Of a DNA stretch of 50,328 bases, positions 8,060-16,028 are shown one piece after another. A program made the translations under genes and the position numbers. The stretch is from Epilinea sp044228875 (lineage in GTDB: Bacteria; Chloroflexota; Anaerolineae; Epilineales; Epilineaceae). The DNA lies in contig JBGAUA010000008.1 of NCBI GenBank assembly GCA_044228875.1, forward strand, positions 1 to 50,328. Reading direction: 5' to 3'. The notes below the pieces were generated by a model. It worked only from the letters and a program-made list of their open reading frames with translations. It made no database searches and was not told the origin of the DNA. Within the stretch, counting starts at the first letter, position 1. Every line of letters starts with the position of its first letter.

Positions 8060-8704
8060 TCAGGGCCCGGCGCTCGCCGTCGGCGCGGCATCCGCCGCCG
8101 CCTGCGTCTGCCGCGCCGACTGCAGGCGGTCGCGGGCCGCAGTCGCCAGATCCTGCAGCTGCGCCGGCGCCAGCCCGCTGCCGCCGACGAAGACCAGGCT
8201 GTCCTCCAGGATGAAGCTGACCCCGCTGTAGGCCGCCGAATGCCAGGCCGTGGCGCCGGAGGTCCCAGGCAGGTCCAGGGGGGCGCGGACCAGGCCGAAG
8301 GTGCGTTCCAGGAGCGGCGCGCCGGCCGCGGCCACCCGTTCGGCGTCGGCGCCGTCGGCGTAGCGCAGCAGCGCCTGGGTCACCTCCATGCCGCCGGCGG
8401 GATCCCGGTAGCTCACCGCGGCGCGGGCCTCGGCGGCCGGCAGGGTCCCTCCGGCCGCGGCGCGGGCGACCAGCTCGGCCTGGCCCAGGTCCACCGGCGG
8501 CGGCAGGGCCTGCCAGCGATCGGCGCCGGCGGCATCCAGGAAGCCGAGGTCGGCGGGCGCCAGCAGCGCCGCGTCCGTCCGCCCCAGCGGCGCCCCCCCG
8601 CAGCGCGTGACCATCGCCATGACCCCCAGAGCCAGCGCCGAAAGGAGCAGCCAGCGGGCGGCGCCACTGCGGCGCGGCGGCGGAGGGGTGGTGGGGATGG
8701 TCAT
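8060..8704 (-). CDS. Single-pass membrane or exported protein of unknown function
   Basis: I do not recognise this 214-residue protein. It begins MTIPTTPPPPRRSGAARW, followed by a hydrophobic helix at about residues 18-33 and a Cys at 35 without a proper lipobox. The outer part has a patterned region APADLGFLDAAGADRW and a mixed alpha/beta segment with VSFILEDSLVFVGG, then an Ala/Gln-rich helix and a loose end. Much longer reading frames on this strand extend upstream but are shadows of the VWA gene. A TACAAT box at 8713-8718 stands 8 bases before the start, so the mRNA may be leaderless. It is divergent from the large VWA protein. Confidence 0.6.
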   Translation of the reverse strand: MTIPTTPPPPRRSGAARWLLLSALALGVMAMVTRCGGAPLGRTDAALLAPADLGFLDAAGADRWQALPPPVDLGQAELVARAAAGGTLPAAEARAAVSYRDPAGGMEVTQALLRYADGADAERVAAAGAPLLERTFGLVRAPLDLPGTSGATAWHSAAYSGVSFILEDSLVFVGGSGLAPAQLQDLATAARDRLQSARQTQAAADAAPTASAGP

Positions 8705-8712
8705 GATGGGAG

Positions 8713-8718
8713 ATTGTA
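8713..8718 (-). promoter_or_regulatory. -10 box TACAAT directly before the 8704 start
   Basis: TACAAT on the minus strand ends 8 bases before ATG 8704, so transcription would begin at or next to the start codon. No -35 box near consensus is seen. Confidence 0.4.
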
Positions 8719-8806
8719 CACGGGTTCGGGCCTGGGCGAGGGGGACCACCTTGGTGTACCCTATCACCCAGCGCGTTAGCGCCTCAGCCAGGAGGAGCCG
8801 GACAGC

Positions 8807-11800
8807 ATGGGTCAGCACCGCCAGTTCTCGACGCCGTTCAAGGCCGGTCGTCGGCCAGGGGCGCTGCTCGCCCTGGGCCTGCTCCTCGCCGCCGGACCTT
8901 CGGCGCTGCACGCCATCGGCGCGGCGGCCGCGCCCCATCCGGCGCGAGCCACCGATCTCCGTCCTGCGCTTCGCGCCGCCCATCGCCCCGTCGCCCACCG
9001 ACCCGCCGCCCCCCGTGCCGACGCCATCCTCGGCGCCGCCCTCGGCATCCTGGCCGACGGCACCGAGCCCTGGGAGGACCGGCCGCTCCAGGTGTTCGGC
9101 CTGGGTACCCTGCCCGGCAGCCGGGGCAAGGCCGATCCCGGCGACGACCTCGGCCCGGCCGATCGTGTCGTGCGCAGCTGGGACGCCGTGATCTACCGCG
9201 CCTCCTTCAGCGTGCGCGAGGCCACGGCGCAGGACCTCGTGGCCGAGGTGACCCTGTCGGAGCTGGCCGTCTGGGAGAGCGGCCAGCTGGCCGCCTTGCG
9301 CCTGGCCGGCTGCCCCGGGGGGGCCAGCCTCAGCGCCGACGGGCGCACCCTGCGCTGCCTCGTGGGCGAGGTGAAGGCGCCCCCGGCCGTCACCGTGGCC
9401 CTGGACCTCAGCGCCCGGGTCAGCGGCGCGGCCCTGCAGGGCGACGTGGTGACCGCCGGCCTCACCGTGAGCGGGCGGGGCCTGGTGCCCGACCAGGACC
9501 CTGCCGGCTGCGCCCTGCCGCGCGCCGGCGGCTGCGACGCCGCGGCCCCGCCGGTGACCGTGTCGGCGTCCCCCGCGGCGGAGCTGCGCAAGGTGCTGAC
9601 CGCGGTCAGCCCGCAAGCCTTCAACGGGGTCCCGGGGCGACTGCTCGGCTGGCGCCTGGATGCGGTCCTGGGCGCCGACGGCGACGCCCGCGGCAGTTCC
9701 CTGCCCGTGGGCGAGCCGTGGACCCTGCCGGACTGGTGGCGCCTGACCGGTCGCGGCGCCCGTCCCGTCGATCTGCCCGTCACCCTCGTGAGCTGCGTGG
9801 ACCCCAGCGGGCGGGCGGACTGGACCTGCGAGCAGCCCGGCGGCCCCGGCACCGAGCTGGCCGTGACCATCCACCGCATCGACGCCCTGGCCAACCTGCC
9901 CAACGGCATCGCCTCCGCCGCGCCGCAGGTGGTGGGCCAGCTGCTGCTGCAGCTCTGGGTGCCTGAGGCGCAGCTGCAGGCCACCGGCGGCGACGTGACC
10001 TTCCAGAACTGCTTCGCCACCGAGGTGGGGGTTCCCGGTCGCAGCATCTGGCGGCCCGTGGATGCCCGCGGCCAGCCCAACCTGGGCGGCGCCGCGGAAC
10101 CGCCGGCCAACAACTGCTCCTACGCCGTCCTGGCCGTGCCCACCGCCGCGCCCACCGCGCGGCCGCCGCGCCCCGCCCCGCCACCGCGGCCGGGCCCGCC
10201 CGGCCGGCCGGCGCCCGTGCCCACGCCCCTGCCGGCCGTGGTCGGCCTGGGCAAGCGCTACACCCCCTACACCCAGGGCGCGGGCGTGACCGACGGCACC
10301 GAGTTCGCCGCCGAGGTGCGGGCGCAGATCGGTGGCGGCGGGGCATTGCCCGGCCTCATCCTCTGCGACAAGTGGGACAACAGCAGCCACCTGCTGCGCG
10401 ACGGCGGCGTGGCCGGCGTCCGCCTCTGGCAGCAGCCGGACGGCGGCGCGGTGGAGCCCTGGCCCGACGACCGCCGCGTGGTGGTGGAGTATGCCGCCGG
10501 GCGCTGGGGCCGGCAGCGGACGGCGCAGATCAGCGTCGGGCGCGCCTGGTACCTGCAGGCCACCTCCCGCTGCGACGACGCCGCGCCCGGCGGCGGCCCC
10601 GGCTGGGTGACCGCGGGCCAGGTGGACTTCGGCAACCAGGGCGGGGGCCGCATCGACGCCCGCGAGGTGAACATGGTCCGGGTGCGCTACCTCGACGCCG
10701 TGCCCGTGGGGCGCACCGTCTTGCTGGAGCTGCTGTTCAAGGCCGAGCAGAACCCGCCCGGAACCTGGCTGATGAACTACGGCGCCGTCGGCTGGGGCAG
10801 CGGCCGCGGCGCCTCCTGGCGCGCCGATCCCTGCTACGGCCCGGTGGGCTCGCGCAGCCGCAGCGAATGCCCGGTCCCGGCGCCGGGCACCCGGACCATT
10901 CCCGGCAACCTCGGCGACATGCTGGTGCATGTGGGCGTGCCCTTGTGGCTGCAGAAGCGCACCGATCCGGTGGTTCCGGACGGCGCGCCGGTGGTCAACG
11001 CCGGCGCGCCGGTGCGCTTCGTGCTGGAGGCCGCCAGCTTCCCGCGGCCCGCCGACCCGCCGCTGCCGCCCTTTCCCCCCGGCGCCTACGCCCCCGGCGT
11101 CCGCCTGACCGACACCCTGCCGCCGGGCCTCATCTACGAGCTCGGCTCCAGCACCGTCGACAGCGAAGACCTTAACGAGAGCGGCGGTCTGGACCCCGGC
11201 GAGGACCTCAACGGCAACGGCCGCCTGGACCGGAACGTGTCCTTCGAGCCCGGCATCCAGGCCGGGGCGGCGGAGGGCGAGACCACCCTCACCTGGGTCA
11301 TCGGCAACCTGCCCTACCAGCGTCGGGTGCCGCTCATCCACTATGCCGTGCGCACCTCGCGCCTGCTGCGCGGCGGCAGCAGCCTGGCCAACATGGCCGC
11401 GCTCTGGGCGGCCAACGACCGCCCGCCCGACTGCCGGCCGGGCCCCCGCGACGCCGAGGGCGGTCGCTGCGCCTGGGCGCAGGTGATCGTGGCCAACATC
11501 GCCGCGGCGCAGGTGGAGAAGCTGCCGCGCCTGCCCCTGGTGCTGCCGGGCCAGCCGATGGTCTACCGCCTGGCCCTGGCCAACCTTACCGCCCGGCCGG
11601 TGGAATGGTTCGACGCCGTCGACATCCTCCCCCGCGCCGGCGAGCCGCGCGAGCCCCAGACGCGGGTGTCGGGCGGTTTCAGCGATGTCCAGGCTCAGCC
11701 CCTGCCCGGCGGTGCGCCCATCGAGATCTGGGCCTCGGCCGGCGATCCGGAGCTGCTGGACGTCCTGGGCGGCTCGCCGCGCGACGGCCTGCTGGACCCG

Positions 11801-12979
11801 GTCGCGGCCTATGGCGCGCCGGGGGCGGGCCTGGGCGGCGGCGACTGGCCCTGCCGCCTGGGCGACGTGGGCGGCGGCCGCTGCGCCGCCATCCCCTCCC
11901 GCGCGCGGGTGACGGCCCTGCGCCTCTGGGGACCGGATCCCAAGCCCAGCCGCACGGGCGGCACGGCCGACAGCTTCCTGCCGGCCGGCGCCGCGCCGCG
12001 CTTCGTCGACGTGACCCTGGCGGCGCCGGGCTCCATGGTCGGCGACCTGGCGCACAACGCCTGGGGCGGCCGCTTCGAGAGCCTGCCCTTGCCGGTCTTC
12101 GACGGCGCGGTCATCCGCGTGCGGCCGCCGGACACGCCCACGCCCACCACCACCCCCGTGCCCTCGGACACGCCGGTGCCCACGGCCACCAGCAGTCCCA
12201 CCATCACCCCCAGCCCCACGGTGACGGCCAGCCCCACGGCGACCCTGACGCCGACCATCACGCCGTCGCCCACCGTCACGTCCACCGCCACGCCGACGCC
12301 GATCTACACCATCTACCTGCCCATGGTCCTGCGCATCCCCTGCCAGGAGCGGGCGGTGGACGTGGCCCTGGTGGTGGACGTGTCCAGCAGCATGCGCCGG
12401 CCGGCCGGCGACGGCGGGACGAAGCTGGACGCCGTCCTGCGCGCGGCGCGGGCCTTCGTCGACCAGTTCCAGCCCACCGAGGCTCGCGGCCGGGTGGCCG
12501 TGGTGGCCTTCAACAACGAGGCCTGGCTGCTGCAGCCCCTGACCAGCGACCGCGCCCTCCTGGACGCGGCCCTGGCCGGCCTGCCGCGCCGGATGGCCGA
12601 GGGCACCCGCCTGGACCTGGGCCTGTCGGCGGGCGCGGCGGCCCTGGCCGCGGTGCCCGCCCCGCGCCTGCGGGCGATGGTCTTCCTGACCGACGGCCTG
12701 CCCAACCGCGTGCCCACGCCGATGGCCGGCGGAACCCAGGAGGACACGGTGCTGGTCGCCGCGGCGGCGGCGCGGGCGGCGGGCATTCGCATCCAGACGG
12801 TGGGTTACGGCCGGGAGGACGCCCCCGAGCTGGTGGACCGCATCCTCCCCTGGCTGCTGAGGGCCATCGCCGGCGACACGGGGGGCTACAGCGAGACGGA
12901 CGACGCCGGCGTCCTGGCCGAGGTCTTCCGCAGCCTGGCGGCGAAGCTGGGCTGCGTCAAGGAGGTGCAGTGGCCGTGA
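8807..12979 (+). CDS. Giant secreted VWA-domain protein with DUF11-like repeats and Ca-binding motif
   Basis: This 1390-residue exported protein has a clear AGGAGGAG ribosome site (8790-8797) and a signal peptide (about residues 1-42). The N-terminal half is beta-rich, with segments such as AAELRKVLTAVSPQAFNGVPG, and resembles DUF11/isopeptide-type surface repeats. A Pro/Arg linker spans about 445-477. Near 785-805 DLNESGGLDPGEDLNGNGRL forms dockerin-like Asp/Asn loops likely to bind calcium. A Pro/Thr linker (about 1107-1165) ends in IYLPMVLR. A C-terminal VWA domain then starts at about 1184 with MIDAS motif DVSSS and later TDGLPN. VWA domains bind metal and protein ligands. I infer an adhesin-like cell-surface protein. 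The odd point is that the YLP motif, often the end of such proteins, sits in front of another domain. Confidence 0.85.
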   Translation: MGQHRQFSTPFKAGRRPGALLALGLLLAAGPSALHAIGAAAAPHPARATDLRPALRAAHRPVAHRPAAPRADAILGAALGILADGTEPWEDRPLQVFGLGTLPGSRGKADPGDDLGPADRVVRSWDAVIYRASFSVREATAQDLVAEVTLSELAVWESGQLAALRLAGCPGGASLSADGRTLRCLVGEVKAPPAVTVALDLSARVSGAALQGDVVTAGLTVSGRGLVPDQDPAGCALPRAGGCDAAAPPVTVSASPAAELRKVLTAVSPQAFNGVPGRLLGWRLDAVLGADGDARGSSLPVGEPWTLPDWWRLTGRGARPVDLPVTLVSCVDPSGRADWTCEQPGGPGTELAVTIHRIDALANLPNGIASAAPQVVGQLLLQLWVPEAQLQATGGDVTFQNCFATEVGVPGRSIWRPVDARGQPNLGGAAEPPANNCSYAVLAVPTAAPTARPPRPAPPPRPGPPGRPAPVPTPLPAVVGLGKRYTPYTQGAGVTDGTEFAAEVRAQIGGGGALPGLILCDKWDNSSHLLRDGGVAGVRLWQQPDGGAVEPWPDDRRVVVEYAAGRWGRQRTAQISVGRAWYLQATSRCDDAAPGGGPGWVTAGQVDFGNQGGGRIDAREVNMVRVRYLDAVPVGRTVLLELLFKAEQNPPGTWLMNYGAVGWGSGRGASWRADPCYGPVGSRSRSECPVPAPGTRTIPGNLGDMLVHVGVPLWLQKRTDPVVPDGAPVVNAGAPVRFVLEAASFPRPADPPLPPFPPGAYAPGVRLTDTLPPGLIYELGSSTVDSEDLNESGGLDPGEDLNGNGRLDRNVSFEPGIQAGAAEGETTLTWVIGNLPYQRRVPLIHYAVRTSRLLRGGSSLANMAALWAANDRPPDCRPGPRDAEGGRCAWAQVIVANIAAAQVEKLPRLPLVLPGQPMVYRLALANLTARPVEWFDAVDILPRAGEPREPQTRVSGGFSDVQAQPLPGGAPIEIWASAGDPELLDVLGGSPRDGLLDPVAAYGAPGAGLGGGDWPCRLGDVGGGRCAAIPSRARVTALRLWGPDPKPSRTGGTADSFLPAGAAPRFVDVTLAAPGSMVGDLAHNAWGGRFESLPLPVFDGAVIRVRPPDTPTPTTTPVPSDTPVPTATSSPTITPSPTVTASPTATLTPTITPSPTVTSTATPTPIYTIYLPMVLRIPCQERAVDVALVVDVSSSMRRPAGDGGTKLDAVLRAARAFVDQFQPTEARGRVAVVAFNNEAWLLQPLTSDRALLDAALAGLPRRMAEGTRLDLGLSAGAAALAAVPAPRLRAMVFLTDGLPNRVPTPMAGGTQEDTVLVAAAAARAAGIRIQTVGYGREDAPELVDRILPWLLRAIAGDTGGYSETDDAGVLAEVFRSLAAKLGCVKEVQWP

Positions 12980-13018
12980 CGGGGCGGCCGAGGGGCGTCG
13001 GCGCCGTGCCGGTGAGGC

Positions 13019-13138
13019 TCAGAGCCCCCGTGGGTGCAGGCACATCGCCAACTGCGCCGCGGCGCCCTGCACCAGGATGACGCACACGGCCAGTCGCAGG
13101 GCGCGGGGCGCGAAGGCGGCGACGACGGTGGACGACAT
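13019..13138 (-). CDS. Possible 39-residue small membrane protein
   Basis: The frame starts at ATG 13138 with GGAG about 11 bases upstream. It encodes a basic start and a hydrophobic segment (LRLAVCVILVQGAAAQLAMC, about residues 14-33) that could span the membrane. It is convergent with the VWA gene, ending 40 bases past that gene's stop. No family is known to me and the frame could be chance in GC-rich DNA. Confidence 0.25.
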   Translation of the reverse strand: MSSTVVAAFAPRALRLAVCVILVQGAAAQLAMCLHPRGL

Positions 13139-13181
13139 GGAAGCACGCTCCGCTGAAGAAGAAGACGGGTCTGCCCGATCC

Positions 13182-13253
13182 GAGCGTCAGGCCGAGCGTC
13201 AGGCCGGGCGTCGCGACGGGCATCGCGGCGCGCATCGGACCGGGCATCGGACC
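13182..13253. repeat. Six degenerate tandem copies of a 12-base unit
   Basis: GAGCGTCAGGCC occurs twice in tandem at 13182-13205, then four diverged copies follow (GGGCGTCGCGAC, GGGCATCGCGGC, GCGCATCGGACC, GGGCATCGGACC). The array lies in the noncoding space before the aminotransferase promoter. Frames through it give low-complexity Asp-Ala-Arg or Gly-Leu-Thr-Leu peptides with no support as genes. Confidence 0.8.
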
Positions 13254-13392
13254 GGGCAGACCCATGGACTAGGGTTAGCAATAGATTAACCGATCGCGGG
13301 CGGCGCGGGCCGGCGGATCGCATGCGCCGCGGTGTGGGTTCCGTGCGCGGGGTGGCCGGCCTCGGCGGCCGGCCAAGCCCCGGTCGCCGGCC

Positions 13393-13421
13393 TTGAGCAT
13401 CCGCCCCGCCGACGATATACT
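13393..13421 (+). promoter_or_regulatory. Promoter of the aminotransferase-aroA operon
   Basis: TTGAGC (13393-13398) and TATACT (13416-13421) are 17 bases apart, a good sigma70-type match. The ATG at 13431 lies only 9 bases after the -10 box, so the transcript should be leaderless or nearly so, and no ribosome site is present. Confidence 0.65.
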
Positions 13422-13430
13422 CCGCGACCC

Positions 13431-14639
13431 ATGACCAAGACCGCCCGCGCCGACGATGCGCCGCCCTTCACCCTCAGTCAGGAAGCGCAGATCCTCAAGC
13501 GCTCGATGATGCGCGAACTCATCGCCGTCACCGCGCGGCCGGGCATCGTCTCCTTCGCCGGCGGCCTGCCGGCGCCGGAATGCCTGCCGGTGCGCGCCTG
13601 GGCGGAATGCAGCGCGGCCGTCCTGGCCGAGGACGGGCCCATCGCCCTGCAATACGGGCCGCCCTACCCACCGCTGCAGGCGGCCGTCGCTCGCCTGATG
13701 GCCGCGCGGGGCGTGGCGGTGGAGCCCGAGCAGGTCTTCATCACCAGCGGCTGCCAGCAGGGCCTGCACATCGCCGGGCGCCTGCTGATGGACCCCGGCT
13801 CGGTGGCGGTCGTCGACCAGGCCGTGTTCCCCGGCGTGCGGCAGGCCTTCGGCGGGCCGGCCCACCTGCTGCGCAGCGTGTCCAGCGACGTGCAACGCGG
13901 GCTGGACATGGCGGAGCTGGCGGCGGCCCTGCGCCAGGAGCCTCGGCCGCGGGCCTTGGTGGTGGTTCCCGACTTCCACAACCCCCTGGGGCGCAGCCTG
14001 GACGACGCCGCCCGGGATCACGTGGTGGCCCTGGCCCGCGAGGCCGGCGTGGCCCTGGTGGAGGACGATCCGTACAGCCTGTTGCGCTTCGAGGGCCGCC
14101 CGCCCTTGCCCCTCCTGGCGCGAGCGCCCGAGCGCACCTTCTACCTCGGCTCCTTCTCCAAGCTGGTGGCCCCCGCCCTGCGCGCCGGCTGGCTCATCGC
14201 CCCGCCGGGCCTGACCGACAAGCTGCGGGTGATCAAGGAGAGCGTGGACCTGGAGACCAGCGCGTTCATCCAGCGCGGTCTGGCCCGCTTCCTGGACGGC
14301 GGCTACCTGGAGGGTCACCTGGCGCTCGTGCGGCGCACCTACCAGGAGCGCTGCGCCTTGATGCAGGAGGCGCTGGCCGCCCATTTCCCTTCGGGCAGCC
14401 GCTGGACCCGGCCCGAGGGCGGCATGTTCATCTGGGCCGAGCTGCCGGAGGGCGTGGACACCCTGGCCCTGCTGCCGTCCATGGTGGACCAGGGCGTGGC
14501 CTACATCCCCGGCGCGGCCTTCACGCCGGGCGGCGCGGCGCGGGCGATGCGCCTCAACTTCTCCAACGCCGCGCCGGACAAGATCGTCGCCGGCATCGCG
14601 CTCCTGGGCGAGGCGCTGCGCCGCGTCCTGGGTGGCTGA
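13431..14639 (+). CDS. PLP-dependent aminotransferase, class I/II (2-aminoadipate / MocR-type family)
   Basis: This 402-residue fold-type I enzyme transfers amino groups between amino and keto acids using pyridoxal phosphate. Motifs seen are FAGGLPAPE near residue 42, the cofactor-site segment ITSGCQQGL (about 104), PDFHNPLG (about 180), EDDPYSLLRF and the Schiff-base Lys in LGSFSKLVAP (Lys about 244), with R.NF (MRLNFSN) near the end as the substrate-carboxylate Arg region. This profile is typical of the LysN/2-aminoadipate or aromatic/branched-chain transaminases called multiple-substrate aminotransferase. It is the first gene of an operon, with aroA starting 9 bases after its stop, which makes an aromatic amino-acid role plausible. 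ATG 13431 is chosen because the promoter abuts it; the frame extends upstream to 13332 without family-like sequence. Confidence 0.88.
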   Translation: MTKTARADDAPPFTLSQEAQILKRSMMRELIAVTARPGIVSFAGGLPAPECLPVRAWAECSAAVLAEDGPIALQYGPPYPPLQAAVARLMAARGVAVEPEQVFITSGCQQGLHIAGRLLMDPGSVAVVDQAVFPGVRQAFGGPAHLLRSVSSDVQRGLDMAELAAALRQEPRPRALVVVPDFHNPLGRSLDDAARDHVVALAREAGVALVEDDPYSLLRFEGRPPLPLLARAPERTFYLGSFSKLVAPALRAGWLIAPPGLTDKLRVIKESVDLETSAFIQRGLARFLDGGYLEGHLALVRRTYQERCALMQEALAAHFPSGSRWTRPEGGMFIWAELPEGVDTLALLPSMVDQGVAYIPGAAFTPGGAARAMRLNFSNAAPDKIVAGIALLGEALRRVLGG

Positions 14640-14648
14640 CGCCGCCGC

Positions 14649-16028
14649 ATGGCCGCAGCGGCCCGATCTCCGGCGGGGGTCGTGAGCCCCAGTAGGCTGC
14701 GCGTCACCGCCGGCCCCCCCCTGCGCGGCGACGCGTCGGTGCCCGGCGACAAGTCCATCTCCCACCGCGCGCTGTTGTTGGCGGCGGTGGCGGACGGGCC
14801 GACGGACATCGAGGGCCTGTCGTCGGCTGTCGACGTCGCCCGGACCCTGAGCTGCCTGCGGACCTTGGGCGTTCTCGTGACCGAGCCGGCGGACGGGGCC
14901 TTGCGGGTGGCGGGCCGCGGGCCGCGCGGTCTGGCCGGACCGCCGGTGATCCTGGACTGCGGCGACTCCGGAACCACCATGCGCCTCCTGGTCGGCTTGC
15001 TGGCCGGCCAGGACCGCGTCTTCCGTCTGGAGGCGCATGCCGGATTGGCCAGCCGCCCGATGGAGCGGGTCGTGGCGCCCCTGACCACCATGGGGGCGCG
15101 GATCCAGGCGACGGACGGAAGGCCGCCCCTTGTCGGCGAGGGCGGCGGGCTCCATGGCGCCGAGCATGCCCTTCGGCTGGCCAGCGCCCAGGTGGGCAGC
15201 GCCATCCTGCTGGCCGGGCTCAACGCCGAGGGCGCGACCAAGGTCGCCTATCCCGCGCCGGTGCGGGACCATACCGAGCGCATGCTGGCGGCCATGGGCG
15301 CCCCCCTTCGCTGGGACGGGCGCGTCAGCCGGCTCCAAGGCCCCGTGGCCACGCTCCGGCCGCCCGCGGACGGGCGGCTGACGGTGCCCGGCGACCTGTC
15401 CGGCGCGGCCTTCCTCCTGGCCGCCGCGGCCTTGGTCCCCGCTTCGGACATCGCCATGCGGGGGGTGGGGCTCAACCCCGGCCGCACCGGCATCCTGGAC
15501 ATCCTGGAGGCCATGGGGGCGCCGGTGGCCATCTCCGGATGGCGCGTGGAGGGCGGCGAGCCGGTGGGCGACCTGCGGCTCACGGCGCCGCGGGACGGCC
15601 TTCGCGCCACCGTCGTGCAGGGCGACCTCGTGCCGCGCGCCATCGACGAGCTGCCGCTGCTGGCGGTGCTGGCCACCCAGGCCCGCGGCGTCACGTGCCT
15701 GCGGGGCGCCGCGGAGCTCCGCGTCAAGGAGACCGACCGCCTGGCGGTGATGGCCGAGGCCCTGGGGCGCATGGGCGCCGACATCCGCCTGCGGGACGAC
15801 GGCTGGGAGATCCACGGTCCCACCCCGCTGCGCGGCGTGCGGCTGGACGGCCGGGGCGACCACCGCGTGGTCATGGCCCTGACGGTGGCCGGTCTGGTCG
15901 CCGCGGGCGAGACCCTGATCGACGGCGCGGAGCGGATCGCGGATTCCTTCCCCGGCTTCGACGATGTCCTGGGCGGCCTGGGGGGGCGGGTAAGCGCGGA
16001 CGCGGGTCCGGTGGTCGAGGGCCCATGA
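14649..16028 (+). CDS. aroA: 3-phosphoshikimate 1-carboxyvinyltransferase (EPSP synthase)
   Basis: This enzyme joins shikimate-3-phosphate and phosphoenolpyruvate in the sixth step of the shikimate pathway. The 459 residues carry the expected landmarks: VPGDKSISHRALLLAA (Lys about 35), CGDSGTTMRLL (about 99), RPMERV (about 138), SAQVGSAILLAGL (about 178) and the late KETDRL segment. The pattern SAQV.SAILLAGL and RPM.RV fits the bacterial class II type more than the enterobacterial class I type. CGDSGTT is a small departure from the usual GN-[AS]-GT. Only one of the seven shikimate genes lies in this window. It sits between the aminotransferase and the YhaN-like ATPase; its stop overlaps the next start. 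Confidence 0.93.
   Translation: MAAAARSPAGVVSPSRLRVTAGPPLRGDASVPGDKSISHRALLLAAVADGPTDIEGLSSAVDVARTLSCLRTLGVLVTEPADGALRVAGRGPRGLAGPPVILDCGDSGTTMRLLVGLLAGQDRVFRLEAHAGLASRPMERVVAPLTTMGARIQATDGRPPLVGEGGGLHGAEHALRLASAQVGSAILLAGLNAEGATKVAYPAPVRDHTERMLAAMGAPLRWDGRVSRLQGPVATLRPPADGRLTVPGDLSGAAFLLAAAALVPASDIAMRGVGLNPGRTGILDILEAMGAPVAISGWRVEGGEPVGDLRLTAPRDGLRATVVQGDLVPRAIDELPLLAVLATQARGVTCLRGAAELRVKETDRLAVMAEALGRMGADIRLRDDGWEIHGPTPLRGVRLDGRGDHRVVMALTVAGLVAAGETLIDGAERIADSFPGFDDVLGGLGGRVSADAGPVVEGP

Noticed and set aside
8705..12055. Very long minus-strand frame (over 1100 codons) above the 8060-8704 gene
   Set aside because: It is a GC-driven shadow of the VWA gene, made of Gly/Ala/Arg/His low-complexity peptide. 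Only the last 214 codons, after the noncoding gap, look like protein.
13182..13253. Possible CRISPR array
   Set aside because: Units are 12 bases, directly tandem and without spacers, and no cas gene is nearby.
13182..13260. Minus-strand DAR-repeat peptide (SDARRDARRDARPDARPDAR-type)
   Set aside because: Product of the 12-base tandem array read in frame; no start context, no homologous domain.
14649..16028. Special glyphosate-tolerant EPSP synthase
   Set aside because: Class II-like motifs alone do not prove tolerance; no basis in sequence to claim it.
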